DNA of 64,000 bases from JdFR-22 sp964534325 (GTDB taxonomy: Archaea > Halobacteriota > Archaeoglobi > Archaeoglobales > Archaeoglobaceae). Below are positions 44,157-52,711 of the stretch, one piece after another. Below the pieces are notes generated by a model that saw only the letters and a list, made by a program, of their open reading frames with translations, ran no database searches and was not told where the DNA came from. Where the stretch lies: positions 124,001-188,000 of the forward strand of contig CAZHOR010000001.1 of assembly GCA_964534325.1 (NCBI GenBank), read 5' to 3'. The position numbers and the translations under genes were made by a program. The stretch's first letter is position 1. Each line of letters opens with the position of its first letter.

Positions 44157-44759
44157 ATGTTATCTCACTCGGAAGGAGAGAAGGCAGTCAAGCTTGCCAG
44201 AAGGGCGATTGAGAGATACGTCTCCCGAAAAGAAAGGATACAGGATAAGTTTGATGGTGTTTTTGAGGAAGAGAGGGGGGTTTTCGTTACTTTGAACAAG
44301 GATCATGTTCTTAGAGGATGCATCGGTTATCCCTATCCCATAAAGAGGCTCGACGATGCCATTATCGAGTCCGCAATAACTGCCGCCACCGGGGACCCCC
44401 GTTTTCCTCCTGTTTCCTCTGAAGAGCTTCCTCAGATCACGGTGGAAGTCACAGTGCTTTCACCTCCCCAGGAAGTGAGTGTAGATAAAAAAGAGCTTCC
44501 TAAATATATTGAAATAGGGAGACACGGGCTTATTGTTAAAGCAGGATATTATTCCGGGCTTCTCCTGCCTCAAGTCGCCGTAGAGTATAATTTTGGTCCT
44601 GAAGAATTTTTATCTCAGACCTGTATAAAGGCCAACATGAGTCCGGATAGCTGGGCAAGAGATGATGTAGAAATTTTTACATTTGAAGGTCAAATCTTTG
44701 AGGAAAAAGAGCCCAATGGTGAGATTGAGGAGGCCAGTGTTAGTTGTGACCAGAGTTAG
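44157..44759 (+). CDS. AMMECR1 domain protein
   Basis: 200 residues. The hallmark LRGCIGYPYPIKRL is present, followed by DPRFPPVSSEELPQITVEVTVL. AMMECR1 proteins are universal in archaea; function is unsettled. ATG 44157 is about 25 nt after a TATA-like AGATATAAG; a TTG two codons earlier is unneeded. Confidence 0.92.
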   Translation: MLSHSEGEKAVKLARRAIERYVSRKERIQDKFDGVFEEERGVFVTLNKDHVLRGCIGYPYPIKRLDDAIIESAITAATGDPRFPPVSSEELPQITVEVTVLSPPQEVSVDKKELPKYIEIGRHGLIVKAGYYSGLLLPQVAVEYNFGPEEFLSQTCIKANMSPDSWARDDVEIFTFEGQIFEEKEPNGEIEEASVSCDQS

Positions 44760-44858
44760 AACCAGAACTCCCTACCTGAAGTAAATAATACTGTTGAAAA
44801 AACGGAAAAACGGAAAAATTTTAAATATAATTCTCTGTATGTTTTTCCAGTGGTTGCC

Positions 44859-45599
44859 ATGATAAGCACAATACTGTCAGGTGAAGTTCTCAGGTCTATA
44901 ACTCGTTCAATGGTTGCCCTGGTGAGTGAAGCCAGATTTCACTTTACACCCGAAAAACTTCATGCCAGGGCTGTAGACCCCGCAAACGTAGCTATGGTTA
45001 TTTTGAACGTCCCCCAGGAGTCATTCGAGGGTTACAATATAGAAGAGGAGAAAACTATAGGTGTAGATATCAACCGGCTCTACGATATACTGAAATCCAT
45101 TAAAAGTGATGAGCTTGTCGAGATGAAGCTTGCCGACGATTCATCACTTAACGTGAAGTTCGGGAGCGTGGAATACTCTGTTGCTCTAATAGATCCTTCA
45201 GCCATAAGAAAGGAGCCCAAGGTCCCCAATCTTGACCTTCCCTCCAAGATAGTTATGGATGCGGGAGACTTCAAGAAATCAATTAACACCTCGGACAAGA
45301 TCAGCGACAGGGTCATCTTCAGGAGCGACGAGAACGGCTTCTACATTGAAGCTGAAGGAGATGTGGACAGAATAACCTCTACTTACAGCGAAGCAGAGTT
45401 AATCGAATTCAATAAAGCTGGAGCAAAGAGCATGTACTCTATTGAGTACCTCAAAGAGTTCATTAAGGCCGTATCCTCAGGAGATACTCTTACACTCCAT
45501 CTGGGTAACAACTACCCCGTAAGGCTGGTGTTCGGGCTCGCCGGAGGTAAAGTAGAAGTAGAGTATATTCTTGCTCCCAGGATAGAAGAAGCAGAATAG
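44859..45599 (+). CDS. pcn: DNA polymerase sliding clamp (PCNA)
   Basis: 246 residues from ATG 44859. PCNA pattern: ARFHFTPEKLHARAVDPANVAMV, LKSIKSDELVEM, interdomain loop, and the C-terminal LVFGLAGGKVEVEYILAPRIEE. Forms a trimeric ring for replication. An upstream in-frame GTG (44850) is close to the predicted transcript start and is less likely. The primase large subunit follows after five bases. Confidence 0.95.
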   Translation: MISTILSGEVLRSITRSMVALVSEARFHFTPEKLHARAVDPANVAMVILNVPQESFEGYNIEEEKTIGVDINRLYDILKSIKSDELVEMKLADDSSLNVKFGSVEYSVALIDPSAIRKEPKVPNLDLPSKIVMDAGDFKKSINTSDKISDRVIFRSDENGFYIEAEGDVDRITSTYSEAELIEFNKAGAKSMYSIEYLKEFIKAVSSGDTLTLHLGNNYPVRLVFGLAGGKVEVEYILAPRIEEAE

Positions 45600-45604
45600 C
45601 TCTT

Positions 45605-46813
45605 ATGGCTTCATTCCTACCCTTACTACCTTTTTTTGCCAAATATCCCTTCATCAGAGCCGCAAGCCTCTTCCTGGACGAAGAATACCCGGATATAATC
45701 GGGTTTCTGGAGTCTGAAGGCGATTTAGAGCTGGAAGCAAAGAATACGGGGAAGAATATTGTTCAAGCAGTTTTCAATAAGGGAACAGTGGAGATCGGTT
45801 ATCCCCAAACGGGTTTTTTGTGCTCTGTTTGCGATAGAAAGGAGTGTCAAGATTTTTTTGAGTGCGAGGCTTTTGGTACCGGGATAGACTGGAATTCCTG
45901 TAACCTGTGTGGAGAGTGTTTCAAGCACTGCACCCGTGAAGAAGACCGTAGCTCCAGATATATGGCCAAAAAATCCGTTTTATCCTATCTGTTCTCCCGG
46001 CTGCTGGTCTCCTGTCTGGATGACTGGGTGAGAAGAAAATATGCAGTTAATGAAGCCAGAAGGTACCGGAAACTGATGAATGACGAGGATCCCTCGCGTA
46101 TTGAGCATGTGGTGGGATTATTTTCGGCCGATTTCGGTATAGAAGCATATTATAACAGAGATGAGCACGATGTAAGAGTTCATGTCAGCTCATACCTCAA
46201 AGCACCCTCCAAACTGAAGGATGAGAACTGGAGACTGGTGAACCGGAAGCTGTACAACGGCTACGTAGAGATCTCCACCAACAGCTTTATCAGGCTGGTG
46301 GAAGAATACCTGAAGGAGAGGCTGGAGCAGAAGCTCAACGTGACCGACGAGATAAAGGAGCTCCTCGAACCCTATCTAAAGGATATTATACCGGTAGTGG
46401 AGGAAGAGAAGAAGAGAGCGGGGAAAGTTAAGTTCAAGAAGACTGATTGGGAGTGTTTCCCTCCCTGCATGAGCCAGATACTCCAAGACCTTCAGAGCGG
46501 GGTGAACATTTCTCATACTGCCAGGTTCGCCATCACGTCCTTCCTTTTGAACATCAACCTGGATGTAGAGCAGATAATTTCCTTGTTCAGCCGTGCCCCT
46601 GACTTCAATGAAGAGATGACCAGATATCAGGTGGAGCACATCGCCGGCGCCAAGGGAACAGAATACGCCTGTCCCGCATGTGATACCATGAAGACCTATC
46701 ACAACTGCTACGCCCACTGCAACACCTACCACCCCCTATCCTATTACGAATACTGTATGAGAAGAAAAGAGAAATCAAAACAGGAGAAACAGTCAGCCAA
46801 ATCAACAGGTTAG
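45605..46813 (+). CDS. priL: DNA primase large subunit with extra cysteine-rich insertion
   Basis: 402 residues. PriL core: FSRLLVSCLDDWVRRKYAVNEA and the Fe-S domain with Cys in FPPCM (288), YACPACD (356, 359), YHNCYAHC (368, 372). Between the N-terminal helices and the core (residues 73-109) there is a segment with eight cysteines, ending C-x2-C-x2-C-x3-C (99, 102, 105, 109), as in [4Fe-4S] ferredoxin motifs. I do not recall this in ordinary archaeal PriL. It makes RNA primers with PriS. Translationally near pcn and pelA. Confidence 0.88.
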   Translation: MASFLPLLPFFAKYPFIRAASLFLDEEYPDIIGFLESEGDLELEAKNTGKNIVQAVFNKGTVEIGYPQTGFLCSVCDRKECQDFFECEAFGTGIDWNSCNLCGECFKHCTREEDRSSRYMAKKSVLSYLFSRLLVSCLDDWVRRKYAVNEARRYRKLMNDEDPSRIEHVVGLFSADFGIEAYYNRDEHDVRVHVSSYLKAPSKLKDENWRLVNRKLYNGYVEISTNSFIRLVEEYLKERLEQKLNVTDEIKELLEPYLKDIIPVVEEEKKRAGKVKFKKTDWECFPPCMSQILQDLQSGVNISHTARFAITSFLLNINLDVEQIISLFSRAPDFNEEMTRYQVEHIAGAKGTEYACPACDTMKTYHNCYAHCNTYHPLSYYEYCMRRKEKSKQEKQSAKSTG

Positions 46814-46817
46814 ATCC

Positions 46818-47846
46818 ATGAGGATAATCGATAAGAGGCTCAAAGGACATGAGGGGGAGATCAAGCTCGCCCCGGAGAGTTTAGATGATCTGTGGCACTT
46901 GAAATACATAATTGAGGCCGGTGACACCGTTTTTTCTCTCACCAAAAGGACGAGTGAGAGTGATGACAAGCTGCGGAGCGATAAAGAGAAAATAACTGTG
47001 AGGATAGGTATTCGGGTAGAGAAAGTGGAGTTCCACAGGTTCGCCAACAGACTGAGGATAGCGGGGACTATTGTGGGAGGTATTGATGAGTCGGGCCATC
47101 ACACCCTCAACATCTCTCAGGGAAAGGAATTGAGCATCTTAAAGACGTGGAGAGAAGAGCAGCTGGAGAGGCTCAGATATGCTGAAGAGGTCTCCAAGAG
47201 ACCTGAAGTAGTTATAATCACCATCGAGGAGGGGGATGCTATCATTGGGGCTCTACGTCAGTGGGGTGTGGAGGAAGTCCTCAGCATTAGCCGCAGTTAT
47301 GGAAAGGAAAGTTCGGGTAGAGAGCTTTTTTTCTCCGAAGTGCTTTCGTCCATAGAGAAGATGGAGTTCAATTATCTGGTGGTGGCAGGGCCGGGCTTCA
47401 CCAAAGAGGATTTCATGGATATGCTCAAGAAAGAATCTCCTGAACTTGCGGAGAATGCTCTGGTGGTGGATGCTTCCACCATAGGTACCAGAGGGTTCAT
47501 TGAAGTGTTGAAGAGGGGGACCCTTGACAAGATCATGGGTGAGGTCAGGGTTGCCAAAGAAGCAGAATACATGGATAAATTGCTGGAGAACATCTCTAAA
47601 GACGAAAAAGCAGCTTATGGTATAGCGGAGGTGACTAAGGCCTTCGATTATGGAGCTATAGAGACCCTGCTCATCTCTGACGAGTTCTTGAGGGAGCAAA
47701 GAGAGAAATGGGACATAGATTCCTTCATCCAGAATGTAGAAAACATGAACGGGAAAGTGATAATCATGAGTACGGAATTCGAGCCGGGCAATAGACTCGA
47801 TGCCCTGGGGGGAATAGCGGCTTTGCTGAGATTCGACTTCAATTGA
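46818..47846 (+). CDS. pelA: Pelota (Dom34), ribosome rescue factor
   Basis: 342 residues. Starts MRIIDKRLKGHEGEIKLAPES, with the N-terminal RNA-binding domain, a central eRF1-2-like domain lacking GGQ, and C-terminal LRFDF. With aABCE1 it splits stalled ribosomes. Starts four bases after priL. Confidence 0.95.
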   Translation: MRIIDKRLKGHEGEIKLAPESLDDLWHLKYIIEAGDTVFSLTKRTSESDDKLRSDKEKITVRIGIRVEKVEFHRFANRLRIAGTIVGGIDESGHHTLNISQGKELSILKTWREEQLERLRYAEEVSKRPEVVIITIEEGDAIIGALRQWGVEEVLSISRSYGKESSGRELFFSEVLSSIEKMEFNYLVVAGPGFTKEDFMDMLKKESPELAENALVVDASTIGTRGFIEVLKRGTLDKIMGEVRVAKEAEYMDKLLENISKDEKAAYGIAEVTKAFDYGAIETLLISDEFLREQREKWDIDSFIQNVENMNGKVIIMSTEFEPGNRLDALGGIAALLRFDFN

Positions 47847-47951
47847 GCATTCTGACAATTAGGATGAGATTTTGCACCCAAAACTTTAAAAAGGTACAAA
47901 ACATAATGAAAACCAATACATGCCAATAAAGAGAGATAAGGAGAGGTGTAA

Positions 47952-48269
47952 ATGATACCCGGTGGTTTTGGTCCAAACGAGCTAATAATGATTCTGATCG
48001 TAGTTTTTCTATTATTTGGAGCTACCAAGATTCCCCAGCTTGCCAGAAGTGTGGGTAAAGGTATGGGTGAATTCAAGAAGGCCCAGAGACAATCTGAGAT
48101 GGAGCTAAAAGAGTTCGAAGAAGAGATAAAGGAAGGAAAGTACAAGGGAAGCAGGGCAGAAAGCATTGAAAAAATGGCAAGTGATCTGGGAATCGATACC
48201 GAAGACAAATCAGAAGAAGAGCTATTGGAAGAAATAAATAAGGTAATGCCCAAAAAGAAGAGCTCCTAA
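47952..48269 (+). CDS. tatA: Twin-arginine translocase subunit TatA/B-like
   Basis: 105 residues. N-terminal helix GGFGPNELIMILIVVFLLFGATKIPQLARSVGKG, amphipathic helix (FKKAQRQSEMELKEFEEEIK) and acidic-basic tail. Phe-Gly at the hinge is conserved. Fits a minimal TatA; tatC is not in the window. GAGAGGTG precedes the ATG. Confidence 0.9.
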   Translation: MIPGGFGPNELIMILIVVFLLFGATKIPQLARSVGKGMGEFKKAQRQSEMELKEFEEEIKEGKYKGSRAESIEKMASDLGIDTEDKSEEELLEEINKVMPKKKSS

Positions 48270-48408
48270 AGCTCACCATTTTATCTTATTACTCTTTTTA
48301 ATACCTTTTTATCCCCTTATGACCGATTACCGTTTATTATCAATGTTACAAAATTATGGTAAAACTTAAGTAGCTTGAGTTATCACCTCATAATGAGGTG
48401 TTTAAAAC

Positions 48409-48597
48409 GTGAAGGTCGTTCATGCTCAAACCGTGCTGGATGAGGCGGTGCTCAGCGAGCTGAAAAAGAAGACGGGAGAAAATGCCACAAAGGATGCAAT
48501 TGCCAAGGCCGTAGACCACTACTTGAGATGCCAGTACACTGACGAGGAGTCAATGGAGAAAAGACTTGAAGAAGTTCTCCGCAAAAGGAAAAAGTAA
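48409..48597 (+). CDS. DUF5371-like small protein
   Basis: 62 residues. VHAQTVLDEAVLSELKKKTGE and a charged C-terminus match the short DUF5371 family seen in Methanosarcina and Archaeoglobus relatives. GTG start with GAGGTG upstream. No known function; the ribbon-helix-like layout hints at DNA binding. Confidence 0.65.
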   Translation: MKVVHAQTVLDEAVLSELKKKTGENATKDAIAKAVDHYLRCQYTDEESMEKRLEEVLRKRKK

Positions 48598-48692
48598 TTC
48601 CTTGGCAAAAGAGACTTTATTTTTTCTTAAATAATATCTATATTTATCAATTTTTATTCCCGGTTTTTTAGCTCTAATTTCTGCACCTCACA

Positions 48693-48724
48693 GGTATGAA
48701 TTTTATTTGAGTGTGTTTCATACC
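48693..48724. repeat. 8-bp inverted repeat, hairpin between convergent genes
   Basis: GGTATGAA (48693-48700) and TTCATACC (48717-48724) flank 16 bases. It lies between the stops of DUF5371 and pyrI, so termination is the simplest role. Confidence 0.6.
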
Positions 48725-48799
48725 CCTTCGTTTCCGGTCCACAATTGGCATCATCATAATCAAATTATTGTATAATAATGTCAGTTTGAAAAATGGGGG

Positions 48800-49264
48800 T
48801 TAGACAATGTACTTGTCCATGTCCACTATCTTCCTGTTGCAGTAATGACATCTAGCAGCTACGTGATCACCCTCTAGAAAAACGTGGAACCGGCGTATAA
48901 TCGGTTCATTGCTGTTGCTTATGCAGTTTTTATTAGGACAGGTGAGTATCCCCTCAACTGTTTCAGGTAAATTGACCCTGAACTTCTTCTCGATCTCAAA
49001 ATCCCTCACCAGGTTTATTGTGGCTCTGGGAGCTATTAGAGCTATCCTGTTGAGCTCTTCTTCACCAATGAACTTGCCTTCGACCTTTACGATATCCTTC
49101 TTCCCCATTTCCTCACTGGGCACGTTCATAGCTATAGATACCGGCTCTGTGGTATGGGTCCCAATGCCAATAACCCTTAGAACCAGCACTGATTTGCCGG
49201 AACTTATGTGGTCAATAACCGTTCCCTCTTTGATCTTTGATATAGTGAGCTGCTCAACCATCAT
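48800..49264 (-). CDS. pyrI: Aspartate carbamoyltransferase regulatory subunit
   Basis: 154 residues. N-terminal allosteric domain (KEGTVIDHISSGKSVLVLRVIGI) and zinc domain with two Cys pairs (CPNKNC and CHYC). Binds CTP/ATP and holds PyrB trimers together. Starts six bases after pyrB. Confidence 0.94.
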   Translation of the reverse strand: MMVEQLTISKIKEGTVIDHISSGKSVLVLRVIGIGTHTTEPVSIAMNVPSEEMGKKDIVKVEGKFIGEEELNRIALIAPRATINLVRDFEIEKKFRVNLPETVEGILTCPNKNCISNSNEPIIRRFHVFLEGDHVAARCHYCNRKIVDMDKYIV

Positions 49265-49270
49265 ATCACC

Positions 49271-50176
49271 TCATTTCACCATCTCTGTAAGGATAGCCAT
49301 CCTGACCGGAACTCCGTAAAACGCCTGCTGGAAATACCTAGCATGTGGGGTGTTGTCGATTGAAGAGTGGATCTCGTCGATCCTGGGTAGGGGATGCATG
49401 ACCATCATATCTTCTTTGGCCTTTTTCAGCGAATTAACGTCTATTTTATAGCTACCGGCGACTCTCCTATACTCCTCTTCATCAGGAAATCTCTCTTTCT
49501 GGATCCTGGTCATATAAAGCACATCTATCTCTTCTATTACTTCATCGTAAGTCGAGAAGTTGATATTGCCCTTTAACCCCTCCAGAAGCTCGTCAGGTAA
49601 TTTCAAACTTTCCGGACTGATAAGATAAATATCGGTGTCGAAATGAGTGAGGGCTTTGATCAAGGAATGGACCGTTCTGGAGTACTTGAGGTCTCCCATG
49701 AGAGCGACTTTAAGCCCATCCAGAGATGCCTCTTTCTTCAAGGTGTACAAATCCAGTAGTGTTTGAGTGGGGTGCTGGCCAGCTCCATCTCCCGCATTTA
49801 TTACAGGGACTTCCGAGTTCTCTATGGCAAAACGTGCCGTTCCTTCCAGGGGATGCCTCAAAACGATGACGCTAGCATATTTGCTCACAGTTTTGAGCGT
49901 GTCTGCCAGGGACTCACCCTTGGCCACACTACTTGCCTCGTGGGCGGTCATATTTATGACCTCCCCTCCCAAGATCTTCATGGCAGCTTCAAAACTCATC
50001 CTCGTCCGGGTAGAGGGCTCAAAGAAGAGGTTAGCCAGCAATTTGTTCTCCAGAGTGCGACTTTTCTTCTTGCTTCTGGCATAAGGCTCAAGCTCTTCCG
50101 CTCTATCCAAAATATAAAGAATATCCTCCTTACTGAGCTCTTCTATCGAGATCAAATGTCCAAATCTTGACATCAT
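49271..50176 (-). CDS. pyrB: Aspartate carbamoyltransferase catalytic subunit
   Basis: 301 residues. Carbamoyl-phosphate loop FFEPSTRTRMSFE, GDLKYSRTVHSL and the domain-closing HPLPRIDEI. First committed step of pyrimidine synthesis. Second gene pyrI follows immediately. Confidence 0.96.
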   Translation of the reverse strand: MMSRFGHLISIEELSKEDILYILDRAEELEPYARSKKKSRTLENKLLANLFFEPSTRTRMSFEAAMKILGGEVINMTAHEASSVAKGESLADTLKTVSKYASVIVLRHPLEGTARFAIENSEVPVINAGDGAGQHPTQTLLDLYTLKKEASLDGLKVALMGDLKYSRTVHSLIKALTHFDTDIYLISPESLKLPDELLEGLKGNINFSTYDEVIEEIDVLYMTRIQKERFPDEEEYRRVAGSYKIDVNSLKKAKEDMMVMHPLPRIDEIHSSIDNTPHARYFQQAFYGVPVRMAILTEMVK

Positions 50177-50399
50177 GGGCCTTTGCCATGGTATGAATAT
50201 ATCATTTTCTAAAAATTTGCCGTCTATTTTCTAGGGTGAATAAGTTTAATATTGTCAGGGTCATCAGGCTAAATTTTAATTACCTTCAAAAATTAAGCTG
50301 AGCAAGGAAGAATGGATCATAATGTTCGAGCGCATAAATTTGGGTTGATTTGTGAGTGACCAAAATGTTCATAAATCTAAGACAAATAGTCATCTCGAA

Positions 50400-50502
50400 G
50401 GGGCCGTAGGGTAGCCTGGATATCCTCTCAGCTTGGGGAACCGGAGCCACAGACGGCTGGTCCAAATTGCTGGAGACCCGAGTTCGAATCTCGGCGGCCC
50501 CA
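50400..50502 (+). tRNA. tRNA-Pro(GGG) with 29-nt intron
   Basis: Exon 1 50400-50438, intron 50439-50467, exon 2 50468-50502. Acceptor GGGGCCG/CGGCCCC; T-arm CCGAG-TTCGAAT-CTCGG; anticodon stem TCAGC/GCTGG. Joining the exons gives loop TTGGGGT, anticodon GGG. The precursor forms a bulge-helix-bulge: TTGG pairs with CCAA, with 3-nt bulges GGA and ATT where the splicing endonuclease cuts. The intron folds ACC-gg-AGCC/GGCT-GGT. A tRNA-Trp reading (CCA in the intron) is rejected because it does not give a seven-base loop. Confidence 0.9.
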
Positions 50503-50521
50503 CTCCCCAAGCTTCTCTGAG

Positions 50522-50545
50522 AGCAGCTTTCAGCTGCTTTTTTTT
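50522..50545 (+). terminator. Hairpin plus T-run after tRNA-Pro
   Basis: AGCAGCT-ttc-AGCTGCT followed directly by eight T. Bacterial-looking intrinsic terminator; in archaea the T-run suffices. Confidence 0.75.
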
Positions 50546-50586
50546 ATTCAGCTATATTAAAATAGAGAATGTAAGAATGTCCTGAT

Positions 50587-50745
50587 TTATCCTAAAATGT
50601 TTATCAATTTGTCATTGGTGAAGAAACTGCAGCCTTCTTCTGATTGCAGCTCAATTAGTTTTCTGATCATTCCATTACTGTCCTTCTTACATACCCAGCA
50701 TGTTGCCAGGATCCTGCAATATATACACTCCTCGCAGTTAACCAT
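50587..50745 (-). CDS. Small cysteine-rich protein (52 residues)
   Basis: A frame too short for most gene finders: MVNCEECIYCRILATCWVCKK with C-x2-C-x2-C-x5-C-x2-C, then a helical half with one more Cys. GGGGGTTAG lies upstream of the ATG. The spacing could hold an Fe-S cluster or zinc. No family recognised. The + strand frame across it is a shadow. Confidence 0.55.
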   Translation of the reverse strand: MVNCEECIYCRILATCWVCKKDSNGMIRKLIELQSEEGCSFFTNDKLINILG

Positions 50746-50841
50746 TCCATCTAACCCCCAATCTTTCGATTTTGAGATTCAATATACAACTATTCTTCTT
50801 AATTGTTAATGTTTAATCATTTAAATAGCTTTCGATTGTTA

Positions 50842-51960
50842 ATGTTTAATTATTATAGTAGATTAAGGTTAAATAATGGAGAGCTACTCCTGAAATATAT
50901 GGATGCTTGCAGCGAAGATATCCGGGAACTATCCTCTATTTATGACGAAGAAAGCATGGACACGTTTGTTACTCTCTATTTTGGTGGAGAGGACTCAAAC
51001 TTTATATCCCACAGAGAAAGAAAGATCCGCTCCATCCTGAAAGGGGAGGAGCTGAAGAACTTTGATAAGACCATGGAAAATATAGAAAAGAGGATAGAAA
51101 ACCGCTCTGATGTGGCAGTATTCGCTTCCCATAAAAACAACTATTTCAAGATCATCGATCTACCCGTAAAACCCCATAACGCGTTGATAGTCGACTCTTC
51201 GCCATATATCCGACCCTTAGCTGAGCTCTATGATGAATGGACCGATTATAACCTGATTTTGCTCTCCACCAATCACACCAAAATATTCTCCATTTCCTGC
51301 GGAGAAGTGTCCCAGCAAGATGATATCACCGCCGACATAATGAGCAAACACAAGAAAGGTGGTTGGTCCCAAGCCAGATTCCAGAGATTGAGAAAGGAGA
51401 GCATTCAGTCCTTCTTTACAGAGGTCATAGACGAACTGAATGAGACAGACAACCCCACCATACTCGCCGGGCCAGGAGAGGCAAAAAAAGAGTTCCAGGA
51501 CATGCTACCCCAAAAATTGAGGGACAAAGTGGTTGCTGTGGTCGATGTTGACTTCGATGACCAGCACGAGCTGATCAAGGAGTCACAGGAGATAATGACC
51601 GAGAGGAACGAAGAACAGCTTACCGCACTGATGGAGCAGATCAAAAAAGAGATCTTGAAAGAGGGTCTAGCAGTATATGGAGTTAAAGACACTCTTGAAG
51701 CTGTGAAGAAAGGGCAGGTAGAAGTACTTGTGGTGGACACGAATTTCAGGGCTAAAGGATGGATCTGCGAGCACTGCCAGGTTGTGGAGAAAGGGAACTC
51801 AACAAAATGTCCCTACTGCGGGAACAGGACCTCTGAAGTCGATATAGCTGAAGAACTGATCGAATTCGCTGAACGGACAGGGGCCAGAGTAGATTTTGTA
51901 GAGAACCAAGAAATAAGGGATCTGGGGCACATTGCCGCCCTGCTGAGGTACAAGGACTAA
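50842..51960 (+). CDS. eRF1/Pelota-like protein of the baeRF class (GGW in place of GGQ)
   Basis: About 372 residues. Three-part eRF1 layout: N-terminal domain, central domain with KHKKGGWSQARFQRLRKES, and a C-terminal domain with a zinc ribbon (CEHCQ ... CPYCG) ending DLGHIAALLRYKD. The GG-x-S-x-x-R-F loop equals the eRF1 catalytic loop; Gln is Trp here. VLRF1/Vms1 relatives cut peptidyl-tRNA on stalled subunits. ATG 50842 is about 25 nt after TATA-like TTTAAATAG; ATG 50899 is an alternative. Confidence 0.82.
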   Translation: MFNYYSRLRLNNGELLLKYMDACSEDIRELSSIYDEESMDTFVTLYFGGEDSNFISHRERKIRSILKGEELKNFDKTMENIEKRIENRSDVAVFASHKNNYFKIIDLPVKPHNALIVDSSPYIRPLAELYDEWTDYNLILLSTNHTKIFSISCGEVSQQDDITADIMSKHKKGGWSQARFQRLRKESIQSFFTEVIDELNETDNPTILAGPGEAKKEFQDMLPQKLRDKVVAVVDVDFDDQHELIKESQEIMTERNEEQLTALMEQIKKEILKEGLAVYGVKDTLEAVKKGQVEVLVVDTNFRAKGWICEHCQVVEKGNSTKCPYCGNRTSEVDIAEELIEFAERTGARVDFVENQEIRDLGHIAALLRYKD

Positions 51961-51974
51961 AGTTGCATCTTCGT

Positions 51975-52691
51975 ATAACTCAACATACCACTCCACTTCT
52001 CGTCTCTCCCTGAAGAACTTGCCGGATGGTATATCAGGTGTGGTAGCCAGCCACACCGCAGTATCTGCCCCTTCTGAAGCCGATTTATGAGCATACGGAC
52101 CTCCCATATCCGTTCTGACCGCCAGGACATGCCGAATTGACCTTTACGCTGGTGTTCTTCAAATCGGCCGACATATTCACCGTTAATGCATTAAGGGCGG
52201 TTTGGAGATGCTGTATGCAGGGAAGAGGTGATGCTCCCCAAGGGGTGAAAAGAGAGCCCCCAGACCGGAGGAGATGTTTATTATCCTCCCATCATCACTC
52301 TTCAGCAGTAAAGGGAGAAGTGCCTGAGAGAGTCTGAAGGGACCATAGAGTTGGTCTCCATGGTCTTTCTAACGGTCTCCATGCCCACATTGAGGGTGTT
52401 CTTGTTACCGTCAATATTTATTCCCACATTATTGACCACAATATCGAGCCTGCCCACCTCATGTTCTACATAATCAGCCAGCCTCTTGATGCTCGAGTCG
52501 TCTGTGACATCCAGTTGGTGGTAAAGCACATCCAATCCTTGCTTTCTTAACTCTTTCTGAACACTTCTACCTCTCGTTTCACCTCTTGAGGTTAGCACCA
52601 CTATTATTCCGTTTTCAGCCAGCTGTTTGAATATCTCCAGACCAATGCCTTTGTTGGCTCCGGTTACCACTGCAATTCTTTTATCCCCCAT
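51975..52691 (-). pseudogene. Frameshifted short-chain dehydrogenase/reductase
   Basis: The 5' half reads a normal SDR (VTGANKGIGLEIFKQLAE, LDIVVNNVGIN) from ATG 52691 to about 52349. Then the frame changes: the continuation YGPFRL...GRIINISSG...YSISK lies one frame away to about 52203; the next part TALNALTVNMSADLK...CPGG lies in a third frame to about 52130; and VRTDMGGPYAHKSASEGADTAVW in a fourth stretch. All catalytic parts (NNVG, ISS, YxxxK) survive, so at least three single or double base indels broke an otherwise intact gene. The closest kin are carbonyl-reductase-type plant/bacterial SDRs. Confidence 0.8.
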
Positions 52692-52711
52692 TTTTTAACC
52701 TCAGCCCAAAC

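Noticed and set aside
47648..48253. 201-residue reverse frame over pelA and tatA
   Set aside because: Shadow; serine/leucine-rich composition typical of antisense to acidic genes.
48693..48724. GTATGA...TCATAC as a NikR operator
   Set aside because: Spacing is 18 rather than the 16 of the E. coli site, and it lies between two converging genes where no promoter is expected. Listed only as a hairpin.
50400..50502. tRNA-Trp reading of the intron-bearing tRNA
   Set aside because: CCA lies within the intron helix; splicing at the bulge-helix-bulge yields GGG in a seven-base loop.
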